From: Chloroflexota bacterium
GTDB taxonomy: Bacteria; Chloroflexota; Anaerolineae; Promineifilales; Promineifilaceae
Direction: 5' to 3'
Length of the DNA: 64,000 nt
Assembly (NCBI GenBank): GCA_017993775.1
Contig: JAGOMA010000004.1
Span: 147,596 to 211,595, forward strand
The notes under the pieces were generated by a model. That model worked only from the letters and a program-made list of their open reading frames with translations, was not told where the DNA came from and searched no databases. Positions 37,713 through 48,995 of this stretch are shown here, piece after piece; the stretch's first letter is position 1; every line of letters starts with the position of its first letter. The position numbers and the translations under genes were made by a program.

Positions 37713-39467
37713 TTAACGCAAATCGTCGCCGGTTTTTTCCATTTTTTCGGCAAAGGGAGCGATCGTGATGGTTTCCATAATGGGTGGTTGGGGCACGGCC
37801 GTTATCTCCCCGCTCGCAACCTGCATCACATCCACCCCCAGGGTCAGAATCGCTTTATCAGCGCTCCAGTACACATGATCCTCGCCAATTTCCTCTAAAA
37901 ATCCGGTGCGCCGCAGCAAAACCTGCACCCGATCATCCATCGACGTCAGCAAAACATCGCCGCCGCCTTGCCGCTGCCGGTGCAGCAGCTCGCGCAAAAC
38001 TTCTACGCCGGTAGCGTCGATTAATGGCACGCCACGAATCGACAAAATAAGCGTCGCATTGGATTCGTCGTGGCTTTCCACAAATTCCAACAAGCGGCGC
38101 GCCGCAGCAAAAAACAGCGGACCGCTGAGGTAATACACCGCGACGTTGCGTTCTGCCGGCATAAACGGCCGTTCCGCGCCAGTCAACCGCTCTACCTCAA
38201 CCGGTTTCCGCGAAATGCGCAGCTCGCTCATCTGGGCCATAAAGATCAGCGTGCTGATGCCAAACCCAATCAAGATAGCCTGCGTCAGGTCCAAAACCAC
38301 CGTCGCCACCAGCGTGATGACAAACGCCACAACAGCATGTTTTAGGCGGTGCTTAAAATAAAAACGAATGGTATGCCACTCATTCATCCGCCAGGCTGTC
38401 ACCAGCAGCACACCGGCCAAGGCCGCCAACGGAATCTGACCAATTACGCTGCCCAACAACAGCGCCGCCAACAGCAAAAATATGCCATGCAAAATAGGCG
38501 ACAGGCGCGTAACGCCGCCGCTCTTAATGTTCACACTGGTGCGAGCAATCGCGGCCGTCGCCGGAACGCCGCCAAACAATGGAATCACCAAATTGCCCAG
38601 ACCCTGAGCAATCAATTCCAAATTGTTGTTCAGCCGAATGCCGGTCATATTGCCGGCGACTGCCCCGCACAGCAGGCTCTCGATGGCCCCTAAAGCGGCA
38701 ATTGACATCGCCGGAACGATGAGGTTGCTGAAGTCTGACCAGGGAATCTGGTTCACCAGGAGCCTGTTTTCCAGCAAAATGGTGCGCGGGATGGCGCCAA
38801 TGGTCGGTACATCCCAATGCGCCAATACGCCCCACACCGTTGCCAGGATAATGCCCATCAAGGAGCCAGGAACACGCTGGCCAAATTTAAATCGCGGCCA
38901 AAGAATCATGGTCGCCATGACCAACAGTGCCAGGACCACCGCCTCCAGATTTGGGCTGAGGTCTTGGGTAGCGTAATAACGCAATTTGTCGATAATGTTT
39001 TCTGCGGCCGGGGTTTTTATGCCCAGAAAATTATCAATTTGGCCGAAGGCAATGATGATGGCAATGCCGCTGGTGAAACCGGAAATGACCGGGCCAGGAA
39101 TGAGGGCCACCACGCGGCCCAGGCGAAACACGCCCAATAAAACGAGCATGATGCCCGCCAGCATAGCGGCAAACCACATCCCTGGCAGCCCATACCGGCT
39201 GACAACCACAATCAACACGGCCGACATGGCTCCGGTTGGCCCGGAAATCTGATAAGGCGCGCCACCAATCAAGCCGATGATGATGCCGGCGAGTACGGCC
39301 GTTACCAACCCCGCCGCCGCATCTGCGCCCGAAGCCACCCCGAAGGCTAACGCCAATGGCAGCGCCACTGCCGCCACCGTAATCCCTGCCAAGACATCTT
39401 TTTGCAGCGCGCTCTTGTTATAACCGGCAAACTCGCGCCGCCACATAGCCGGCCATTCCTGAATCAT
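37713..39467 (-). CDS. SulP family anion transporter with STAS domain
   Basis: A 584-residue transporter with about 12-14 membrane helices. The N-terminal signature region is D-V-L-A-G-I-T-V-A-A-V-A-L-P, and the Q-I-S-G-P-T-G-A-M helix that follows is typical of the substrate site. Residues about 440-545 form a cytosolic STAS domain with I-L-S-I-R-G-V-P-L-I-D-A-T-G. SulP proteins carry sulfate, bicarbonate or dicarboxylates; which one is not readable here. The frame begins at a GTG (39470), but the ATG at 39467 with GAGGTG upstream is preferred. One of the two palindromic repeats lies just upstream. Confidence 0.92.
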   Translation of the reverse strand: MIQEWPAMWRREFAGYNKSALQKDVLAGITVAAVALPLALAFGVASGADAAAGLVTAVLAGIIIGLIGGAPYQISGPTGAMSAVLIVVVSRYGLPGMWFAAMLAGIMLVLLGVFRLGRVVALIPGPVISGFTSGIAIIIAFGQIDNFLGIKTPAAENIIDKLRYYATQDLSPNLEAVVLALLVMATMILWPRFKFGQRVPGSLMGIILATVWGVLAHWDVPTIGAIPRTILLENRLLVNQIPWSDFSNLIVPAMSIAALGAIESLLCGAVAGNMTGIRLNNNLELIAQGLGNLVIPLFGGVPATAAIARTSVNIKSGGVTRLSPILHGIFLLLAALLLGSVIGQIPLAALAGVLLVTAWRMNEWHTIRFYFKHRLKHAVVAFVITLVATVVLDLTQAILIGFGISTLIFMAQMSELRISRKPVEVERLTGAERPFMPAERNVAVYYLSGPLFFAAARRLLEFVESHDESNATLILSIRGVPLIDATGVEVLRELLHRQRQGGGDVLLTSMDDRVQVLLRRTGFLEEIGEDHVYWSADKAILTLGVDVMQVASGEITAVPQPPIMETITIAPFAEKMEKTGDDLR

Positions 39468-39520
39468 CACTCTTCACCTCTTGTTTTGTTGTTAGAACGT
39501 AACTGTTCAGGCTTCTCTGG

Positions 39521-39596
39521 CAAGACCCCAAGGGGTTAACACCTAAATAATCTAAATTCTCAGGAGCAAACCCTTGGGGGCTGTCTGTATAGATAC
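39521..39596. repeat. Intergenic palindromic repeat, copy B
   Basis: A 76-bp diverged copy of the element at 29064-29135. The left end AGACCCCAAGG is identical, the right arm is CCCTTGGGGGCTGTCTGTA, and it ends in AGATAC. The internal AATAATC and TTCTC-GGA segments are shared. As with copy A, it lies between a minus-strand terminator and the start of a minus-strand gene (here the SulP gene). Confidence 0.65.
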
Positions 39597-39632
39597 GTTA
39601 GAACGTTGGTTTTGGCGCCCGGCAGGTTGTCC

Positions 39633-39663
39633 AAAAAAACGACATGCGTTTTGCATGTCGTTT
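39633..39663 (-). terminator. Intrinsic terminator ending the trp-fur gene cluster
   Basis: AAACGACATGC (39637-39647) pairs perfectly with GCATGTCGTTT (39653-39663) around a 5-nt loop. On the minus strand the stem is followed by seven T (complement of 39633-39639). It is 130 bp after the fur stop and is the first clear terminator found after the T-box leader. Confidence 0.88.
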
Positions 39664-39792
39664 CATGAGATATTGAGCAGTTGTCGGTTCGTCTTGCCGC
39701 TCATTTTATGCTTCTTTTGCATGAAGATCAATATGTCGCCATCTACCATAAATGACGGCCAAACTTCAGCAGCCCATCCAAAATTGGAGCGG

Positions 39793-40221
39793 TTACGCGC
39801 CTCGGCAGGTCGCGCACAAACCGTAAAATTCTAGCAAGTGGCCCTGCACCTCAAAATTAAATCGCTGGCCGACCACTTTTTCGATCTCCGCCAGCACGCA
39901 GTCGTCAAACTCGATCACTTTGTGGCACACACCGCAAACCAAATGGTGGTGGTGGCCTTGATGCAGCAAGACAAAATGCGCCGCGCCCGTGCCCTGGTAA
40001 ACCGGCCGGATAAGGTTGAGCTGGCAAAGCAAGTCCAACGTACGATAAACCGTCATCCGGCCTACATTGGGAGCTTGTTGGTGGACGTGTTCCACCAGTT
40101 CGTCGGCCGTAATGTGCCCGCCGCAGCCCACCAGCGCAGTTAGAATAGCACGCCGGGAAGTTGTCAGCCGGAAGCCCTCAGCCGATAAAGCGGCACTGAG
40201 TTGTGTGAATTGCTCGTCCAT
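39793..40221 (-). CDS. Fur family metal-responsive regulator
   Basis: A 142-residue repressor of the Fur/Zur/PerR family. The N-terminal winged helix includes L-T-T-S-R-R-A-I-L and the Y-R-T-L-D-L-L recognition segment. The metal/dimer domain has the H-H-H-H-L-V-C-G-V-C run and a final C-A-T-C, so both Cys pairs of the structural zinc site are present. It would repress metal-uptake or peroxide genes when metal-bound; which metal cannot be told. It starts 9 bp after the trpC stop and shares that transcript, which is an unusual home for such a regulator. Confidence 0.92.
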   Translation of the reverse strand: MDEQFTQLSAALSAEGFRLTTSRRAILTALVGCGGHITADELVEHVHQQAPNVGRMTVYRTLDLLCQLNLIRPVYQGTGAAHFVLLHQGHHHHLVCGVCHKVIEFDDCVLAEIEKVVGQRFNFEVQGHLLEFYGLCATCRGA

Positions 40222-40230
40222 CAGGTCCTG

Positions 40231-41058
40231 TTATTTGATTATGCCAGCGGCGATTAAACTTTTAACGGCCGTTACCACATCCTTACTCTTCACCAAACTC
40301 TCGCCAACCAGGATGGCGTCTACGCTCATGTCACGCATGGCCCGAACGTCGCTGGCTGTTTTGATGCCACTCTCGGCCACGACGGCCACCTCAGCCGGGA
40401 TCAGGCTGCGCAGCCGCGCCGTGTTGGCAAAATCCACTTCGAATGTCTGCAAATTGCGGTTGTTGACGCCCACGATTCGCGGCGATACCGACAACGCTTT
40501 GTCTAATTCAGCCTCGGTATGCACTTCCACCAGGGCGTTCATGCCCAGTTGGTGCGTCAGGTTTAGCAAGTCACGCAGGTCCGATTCGCCCAGAACGGCC
40601 GTGATCAACAAAATCGCATCCGCCCCCGCCGCCCGCGCTTCGTAAACCTGATACGGATGGAAGATGAAATCTTTGCGCAGCACGGGTATTTTCTGCGAAC
40701 CAACCGACTGCCGCACATCGCGCAAATCCTCCAGAGAGCCTTGAAAGTGACGGCCGTCTGTCAGCACCGAGATCGCCCGCGCCCCACCCTGGACATAAGA
40801 CCGCGCCAACCGCACAGGGTTATACTTCGGGACCAGCAGCCCCTTGCTCGGCGACGCTTTTTTGCATTCGGCAATCAGCGAGACCCCAGGCTGGCGCAAG
40901 GCGGCGTAAAAATCAGCTGGCGGCGGCGCGATATTGGCGAAGGCGCGCACATTTTCCAGCGGCACGTCACGCATTACCTTCGGCAAATTTTCCCGATGAA
41001 AAGCCATTATTTCGTCGAGGATGGTTCCTCGTTGTTTCGCTAAATTCGTAACGCTCAT
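40231..41058 (-). CDS. trpC: Indole-3-glycerol phosphate synthase
   Basis: A 275-residue TIM-barrel enzyme that closes the indole ring in tryptophan synthesis. Motifs are L-I-A-E-C-K-K-A-S-P-S-K-G (substrate lysine), V-L-R-K-D-F-I-F-H-P-Y-Q (catalytic Lys), A-L-V-E-V-H-T-E (catalytic Glu) and V-G-V-N-N-R-N-L. The frame begins at a TTG (41064), but the ATG at 41058 with AAAGG before it is preferred. It lies 128 bp after trpD in the minus-strand trp cluster. Confidence 0.95.
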   Translation of the reverse strand: MSVTNLAKQRGTILDEIMAFHRENLPKVMRDVPLENVRAFANIAPPPADFYAALRQPGVSLIAECKKASPSKGLLVPKYNPVRLARSYVQGGARAISVLTDGRHFQGSLEDLRDVRQSVGSQKIPVLRKDFIFHPYQVYEARAAGADAILLITAVLGESDLRDLLNLTHQLGMNALVEVHTEAELDKALSVSPRIVGVNNRNLQTFEVDFANTARLRSLIPAEVAVVAESGIKTASDVRAMRDMSVDAILVGESLVKSKDVVTAVKSLIAAGIIK

Positions 41059-41186
41059 ATGCAACCTTTAGAATTTTTTAACCGTGGGGCGAAACATTCC
41101 TTCGCTCCGCAGACATCCTCCACTCTTACCAGCCAGCACAAAATAGTCATGGAAACAGCTCGCCTTGTTACAACAATCTCCAATTT

Positions 41187-42221
41187 CTAATCCCTCACAA
41201 AGCTGTTCGTTTTGGTTATCCAGGCTTCCAAAGTGGCCAGGGCACGGCCGTTATCAATACATTCCCGCGCTCTGGCAAGGCCCGCAGACAGATCGTCGTC
41301 GGCCACGCCCAGAGCGGCGGCGGCATTCAGCAAGACAATGTCGCGGCGCGGCCCCTGGTCTGCACCGCTGAGAATCTCATAAGTAATTCGGGCATTCTCT
41401 TGCGGCGTGCCGCCTGTCAGATCGTCGATTGTCGCCCGCGCCAGGCCCCAATCCTGCGGGTCTAATTCCCGCGTACGCACCGCGCCAGCCTGCAAATAGC
41501 TGATGAGATTAACGCCGGTCGTCGATAACTCGTCTAAGCCGTCTGCGCCATGAACCACATACGCCGCCTGGCTGCCTAATTTGCCCAAGACGGCGGCCAG
41601 CGGCTCGGTTAACGCCGGACTGTAGACGCCAATCAACTGGTGCGTCGCTCCGGCGGGATTGGTGAGTGGACCCAGGACGTTGAAAATGGTGCGCTGCCCG
41701 ATTTCCCGGCGTGGCCCAATCGCAAAACGCATGGCCGGATGATGGTGAATCGCGTATAAAAAGCCAATGCCCACATCGGCTACGCATTCGGCTACCTGCG
41801 CCGGAGTGAGATCTAGATTGCCGCCCAGCGCCAGCAGCACATCAGCAGAGCCGGATTTGCTGCTGGCGGCGCGGTTGCCATGTTTGGCTACCTTCACACC
41901 TGCGCCGGCCACGACAAATGCGGCGGTGGTGGAGATATTGAAGGTGTGTTTGCCATCGCCGCCGGTGCCGCATGTATCCACCAGCATTTCGCCCGGAGCC
42001 AGAGTGGGTATATCGACGGCCACAACGTGGGCGCGCATGGATTGTGCGCTGCCGGCGATCTCGTCCACCGTTTCGCCTTTCATGCGCAGCGCGGTCAGGT
42101 AGCTGCCAATTTGCGCCGGCGTGGCTTCGCCGTTCATGATGATGTTCATGGCCGCTTCGGCCTGGGTGAAGGTGAGATCACGGCCGTTTATCACATCCGC
42201 AATCATTGCTTTCAAGGGCAT
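41187..42221 (-). CDS. trpD: Anthranilate phosphoribosyltransferase
   Basis: A 344-residue enzyme that transfers phosphoribose from PRPP to anthranilate. It has the V-D-T-C-G-T-G-G-D-G PRPP motif, the K-H-G-N-R-A-A-S-S-K-S-G segment, and the R-x-I-F-N-V-L-G-P-L-T-N-P signature. GGAGAGG precedes the ATG. It starts 23 bp after the stop of the metallo-beta-lactamase-fold gene, so the two are on one transcript. Confidence 0.96.
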   Translation of the reverse strand: MPLKAMIADVINGRDLTFTQAEAAMNIIMNGEATPAQIGSYLTALRMKGETVDEIAGSAQSMRAHVVAVDIPTLAPGEMLVDTCGTGGDGKHTFNISTTAAFVVAGAGVKVAKHGNRAASSKSGSADVLLALGGNLDLTPAQVAECVADVGIGFLYAIHHHPAMRFAIGPRREIGQRTIFNVLGPLTNPAGATHQLIGVYSPALTEPLAAVLGKLGSQAAYVVHGADGLDELSTTGVNLISYLQAGAVRTRELDPQDWGLARATIDDLTGGTPQENARITYEILSGADQGPRRDIVLLNAAAALGVADDDLSAGLARARECIDNGRALATLEAWITKTNSFVRD

Positions 42222-42244
42222 ACATCCTCTCCTAACAAATTGGT

Positions 42245-43174
42245 TTATTTGGCTACCCGGCTGACGAGCAGGCCATCTACCTCGGCAGCTACACCTCGCT
42301 GCAAAAACTCGTCGATGAGCTGATCGGCGAAAGCCACCCCATCCCTAAAACCACACCGAGGCGCATAATCGTCGATCCAGGGGGCTTGCAGCGCCGTCTC
42401 CAGGAGTTCGTGCCGCTCAATGGGCTGCCCAATCATCAAATGGACCATGAAAACACGGCGCGCCAGATGCCAGGCCAGCAGCGATGGATCAGATTTGAAA
42501 CTTGCCAGACGGTTAGCAACAGCCTCGATGCTGGCCGGCACATCGGCGATGACACGGCCGTGTCCCGGCAGCACAATGTCCACATCCAGACTGCGGAACC
42601 GCTCAATTGTAGCCATCGCCTCGTCCAGAGCGCTGTCCCCATGAACGGCCACGTTGATGACGCCGCAGTCATTTTCATGCAGCGCGTCGGCGGAGATGAG
42701 CAAACGGCCGTCTGGCTGATACAACGAGATGGCGTCCGGTGCATGGCCCGGTGTGGCAAGCACCTGAAACCGCAGCCCAGCCAACTCCACTTCGTCACCA
42801 TCTGCCCAGCGAATATCCGCCTGGGTAGGGTTAGCATCTTCGCCAAAATAATCGAGCCAGGTCAACCGCCGTTCGTTACGACCCAGCCAATCGGCTGTGG
42901 TGGCGCTCATGGCAATGGGCGCGCCGCTGACGCCTTGCAGCGCCCGATTGCCGCCATGATGATCCCAATGAGAGTGCGTGTTGACAATCAGGCAGATGTT
43001 GGCGGGGTCTATGCCTTCTTCTTGGATGAGCGCCAGCAGTTGATTAGCCTCTTCTCGGTGGCCGGTGTCCACGATAGCCACGCCGCCCGGTCCGGCGACG
43101 AGGATGCTGCTGCTGTTGTACCAGCCGCGCTGGACAAAGTGGATGGAACGGCCGTTTGCCGACGTGATATGCAT
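42245..43174 (-). CDS. Metallo-beta-lactamase-fold hydrolase
   Basis: A 309-residue MBL-fold enzyme. The metal motif is N-T-H-S-H-W-D-H-H-G-G-N (H-x-H-x-D-H). Further ligands are the His in L-A-T-P-G-H-A-P-D, the Asp in L-I-S-A-D-A-L-H, and the His in V-L-P-G-H-G. The C-terminal 90 residues are helical, like the hydroxyacylglutathione-hydrolase or lactonase-type groups. It should hydrolyse a thioester, lactone or phosphoester; the substrate is not readable. It lies between the M16 protease and trpD genes, and no link to tryptophan synthesis is obvious. Confidence 0.88.
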   Translation of the reverse strand: MHITSANGRSIHFVQRGWYNSSSILVAGPGGVAIVDTGHREEANQLLALIQEEGIDPANICLIVNTHSHWDHHGGNRALQGVSGAPIAMSATTADWLGRNERRLTWLDYFGEDANPTQADIRWADGDEVELAGLRFQVLATPGHAPDAISLYQPDGRLLISADALHENDCGVINVAVHGDSALDEAMATIERFRSLDVDIVLPGHGRVIADVPASIEAVANRLASFKSDPSLLAWHLARRVFMVHLMIGQPIERHELLETALQAPWIDDYAPRCGFRDGVAFADQLIDEFLQRGVAAEVDGLLVSRVAK

Positions 43175-43234
43175 GGCGGAAGAAGGGGTGAGGGGCGATT
43201 GGAGCGCGTGATGAGTCTCCAGCCGCCCATCACA

Positions 43235-46144
<2,910 letters not shown>

Positions 46145-46173
46145 ATGCAGTTACCTCGCTGGAAATTTTGATT

Positions 46174-46204
46174 ATTGTAGCCCTGATCGAGGGAAAGCGT
46201 CCAA
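46174..46204 (-). promoter_or_regulatory. Possible internal promoter before the M16 peptidase gene
   Basis: On the minus strand TTGGAC (46199-46204) and TACAAT (46174-46179) are separated by 19 bp, about 30 nt before the ATG of the peptidase gene. This would let the distal genes (M16, MBL, trpD, trpC, fur) be expressed partly outside T-box control. No gene is seen in the gap. Confidence 0.35.
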
Positions 46205-46372
46205 CTGGGAGAGCGAGCGCAGACAAATGTGTATGAAGCTCTAACGATTGAGAAACGGCCGTATCTCGCCAATCGATTTACGCCACGCAAAGTATGGGTA
46301 GCAACCGCTTAAAAATTAAGTGGCGCAGATTGGTCCAAGCTAAAAACCGCTAACTTATTTTTTCATGGTGAC

Positions 46373-46936
46373 TCAACGGCCGTCCAAAAAATTCTGCAAT
46401 ATCCGTTTGCCATGCTCGGTCAGGATACTCTCCGGGTGAAACTGCACGCCCACAATTGGATACTCGGCGTGATGCAGGCCCATCACCTCGCCCTCGCTGG
46501 TGAAGGCTGTGACCTTTAGACATTCCGGCAGCGGCTCCTCAACGATGAGCGAATGGTAACGCGTAGCGTTAAACGGGCTGGGTACGCCGGAAAAAAGGCC
46601 CTGACCATTGTGATAAACCGGCGACACCTTGCCATGCATCAAGCGCGGCGCGCGCGTCACCTTACCACCAAACACTTCGCCAATGCACTGATGCCCCAGG
46701 CACACACCCAAAACCGGAATCGTTGGCCCCAATTCGCGGATCACGTCATTGGAAATGCCGCCATCACCCGGATCACCCGGTCCCGGGCTGATGACAATTT
46801 GCGTCGGCTGCAGCGCCCGAATCTCATCCAGGCTGATCTGGTCATTGCGAAACACGCGCAATTCCGCGCCCAATTCGCCCAGGTACTGCACCAGGTTATA
46901 GGTAAACGAATCGTAATTATCAATCACAACAATCAT
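46373..46936 (-). CDS. trpG: Anthranilate/aminodeoxychorismate synthase glutamine amidotransferase
   Basis: A 187-residue class I glutamine amidotransferase that supplies ammonia to TrpE (and possibly PabB). The N-terminus is [13 protein letters not shown], the nucleophile elbow G-V-C-L-G-H-Q-C, and the His/Glu of the triad lie in V-Q-F-H-P-E-S. GGAGAA precedes the ATG. It is separated from trpE by trpS and a lipoprotein gene, all on the same strand. In many bacteria one subunit serves both folate and Trp pathways, so pabA is an alternative name. Confidence 0.94.
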   Translation of the reverse strand: MIVVIDNYDSFTYNLVQYLGELGAELRVFRNDQISLDEIRALQPTQIVISPGPGDPGDGGISNDVIRELGPTIPVLGVCLGHQCIGEVFGGKVTRAPRLMHGKVSPVYHNGQGLFSGVPSPFNATRYHSLIVEEPLPECLKVTAFTSEGEVMGLHHAEYPIVGVQFHPESILTEHGKRILQNFLDGR

Positions 46937-46971
46937 GGCAGGTTTCTCCAGAATTCAACTGCGTGAAAAAC

Positions 46972-47916
46972 TCACTCCAACGGCACAACGAGCAAAGTGA
47001 AAACGGCCGTGCCGCCAGCAACCGTGCTGATTTCGATGGTGTAATCGGTGGCGCGCAGCGGCAAGACAAATGCGGCCTCGGCCGAACCGGGGCCGGAATA
47101 ATTGGCCTCGTTGGCGATGCTGCCCGCCTCGATAAACTTGAGGACAAGGTCGCTCTGGTCGAGCGGCTGTACAAAGGCAACCACAGGCCGGCCGCCGTTT
47201 GATCGCACGGTGTACTGTTTCGTTTGGCCGGCGGCGAGGGTTTCGCCCCGGTAATGGGTCGCCAGGGGCGTGTCGGTGAGGGCGTCGAAGAGGAACACGG
47301 CCGTTTCCCCCGCGCCATTCCCCTGATTGCCCACAATCAGCGTGTAAAACCCATCGGCGTCCGGCGAAAACACCAGCACTTCCGGCCGGCCGGCCGGGCT
47401 GAAATCGGCTTCAGCCAATGGCGCTGCGGCGGCAGGATTGGACACGGCCGTGTCCGTGCCTGCCGCCACCTTCAACGTCAGGTCCGCCTCTTCAGTCGTC
47501 TCGGCAAATACAAATAGCGGCTGAAATTTGACGCCTTGAATCGTGTAAGATTTAAACGCCCCGGCAGCCAACGTGAATTGGTCTTGCTGGCCAGGACCAA
47601 ACAGGCGCACGGCCGTGCCAACCATTGCCGGTGTTGGCTGAACCGCTTCTGACAGGCTGGCCGTCGGCTGTGCTTTCGTTGCCGCCTGCTCTGGTGTGGG
47701 AACGGCCGTAGCCGGCGTGGCGGCAGATACGGCCGTGGTGGTGGGCAGCAGAACGACAGTTGGGGGAACGGCCGTCACTCCGCCCTCTGCGGCCGCCCGT
47801 GTGGGAATTGGCGTCGGGATCGGCGTGGCTGTGGGCGTGGCCGAAAAATTGCACGCCAATACAAGTCCCATCAGGCTAAAAAGGCCAACCCAAATCGCTA
47901 TCTTGCTTTGCATCAT
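46972..47916 (-). CDS. Lipoprotein with two PPC-like beta domains
   Basis: A 314-residue lipoprotein: signal peptide with lipobox L-V-L-A-C (Cys22) and a Pro/Thr/Ala linker (about residues 25-95). Two similar beta-sandwich-like segments follow (F-T-L-A-A-G-A-F-K-S-Y-T-I and L-A-A-G-Q-T-K-Q-Y-T-V), which resemble bacterial pre-peptidase C-terminal domains. Function unknown; probably a cell-surface binding protein. It sits 15 bp after trpS and 35 bp before trpG, an odd place for a surface protein. Seven ACGGCCGT copies occur in 945 bp, several spelling the T-A-V triplets of the linker. Confidence 0.82.
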   Translation of the reverse strand: MMQSKIAIWVGLFSLMGLVLACNFSATPTATPIPTPIPTRAAAEGGVTAVPPTVVLLPTTTAVSAATPATAVPTPEQAATKAQPTASLSEAVQPTPAMVGTAVRLFGPGQQDQFTLAAGAFKSYTIQGVKFQPLFVFAETTEEADLTLKVAAGTDTAVSNPAAAAPLAEADFSPAGRPEVLVFSPDADGFYTLIVGNQGNGAGETAVFLFDALTDTPLATHYRGETLAAGQTKQYTVRSNGGRPVVAFVQPLDQSDLVLKFIEAGSIANEANYSGPGSAEAAFVLPLRATDYTIEISTVAGGTAVFTLLVVPLE

Positions 47917-47931
47917 AACCGCCTCAACTTG

Positions 47932-48936
47932 TCAGGGCACAACCAGCCCCATGATACGTTTCATTTCATCCACCTTAGGCTGCGAGACAGATCGCGCATG
48001 TTGCGCGCCGACAGCCATCAGGCGGTCTAGTTCGGCCGGGTCTTGCATGAGGTAGTCATGGCGTTCGCGGATGGGCGTCAGCATCTCGATGGTGACTTCG
48101 GCCACGCGCTTTTTCAGGTCGCCATATCCACGCGCATCGGCAAAATCGGCGAGAACGGCCGTTTCATCCTTGCCCGTCACCGCCTTATAAATGCCCAGCA
48201 AATTATTCACGCCCGCTTTCTCCGGATCGGCTGAAAAAGCGATTTCGTTGCCGGAATCCGTCACCGCCCGTTTGAAGGAGTGCATAATTTCCTTCGGATC
48301 GTCCAATATGCGAATGGCATGGCCTCGTTTATCCGCCTGGCTTTTAGACATTTTCGCCGTCGCGTCATCCAATCCCATCACCCGCGCCCCCACCGCCGGA
48401 ATGATCGGCTGCGGAATCACAAAAAATTCCATCTCGTAAAGGGCGTTAAAACGCTGGGCAATGTCTCGCGCCAGTTCCACATGCTGCTTCTGATCCTCGC
48501 CTACCGGCACCTCATGGGCGTCGTAGAAAAGAATGTCGCCAGCCATCAACACCGGATAGTCCAACAGCCCGGTCAACACGCTTTCCTGTTTGGCCGATTT
48601 ATCCTTATACTGCGTCATCCGCTGCAGCCAACCGAGCGGCGTAATGCAGTTCAGCAGCCAACACCCCTCAGCATGTGCCTGGACGTGGCTCTGGACAAAA
48701 ATAGTGCTTAGATTGGGGTCCAGACCGCAGGCCAACAGCATAGCCGCCATCGACCGCGTCTCATAGCGCAGTTCATCAGGATTTTGCGGCACAGTCAGAC
48801 TGTGCAAATCGACGATGCAAAAATAATTTTCCTTCTCGGCCTGCCGCGCTGCCCAATTGCGGATGGCTCCCAAATAATTGCCCAAATGGGTATTGCCGGT
48901 AGGCTGAATGCCACTAAAAACTCGTTTTTTACTCAT
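47932..48936 (-). CDS. trpS: Tryptophanyl-tRNA synthetase
   Basis: A 334-residue class Ic synthetase charging tRNA-Trp. The HIGH-type motif is T-G-N-T-H-L-G-N-Y-L-G (about residues 13-23), and the KMSKS loop is exact in A-K-M-S-K-S. The G-E-D-Q-K-Q-H segment contacts Trp and ATP. It lies 59 bp after trpE, within the transcript led by the Trp-type T-box. That fits, because T-boxes commonly control both amino acid synthesis and the matching synthetase. Confidence 0.96.
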   Translation of the reverse strand: MSKKRVFSGIQPTGNTHLGNYLGAIRNWAARQAEKENYFCIVDLHSLTVPQNPDELRYETRSMAAMLLACGLDPNLSTIFVQSHVQAHAEGCWLLNCITPLGWLQRMTQYKDKSAKQESVLTGLLDYPVLMAGDILFYDAHEVPVGEDQKQHVELARDIAQRFNALYEMEFFVIPQPIIPAVGARVMGLDDATAKMSKSQADKRGHAIRILDDPKEIMHSFKRAVTDSGNEIAFSADPEKAGVNNLLGIYKAVTGKDETAVLADFADARGYGDLKKRVAEVTIEMLTPIRERHDYLMQDPAELDRLMAVGAQHARSVSQPKVDEMKRIMGLVVP

Positions 48937-48995
48937 TTTCGTTTTCCCTACTCACTAATAATTCTGTGCCGGATGGCATATCACCCAACTCCGCG

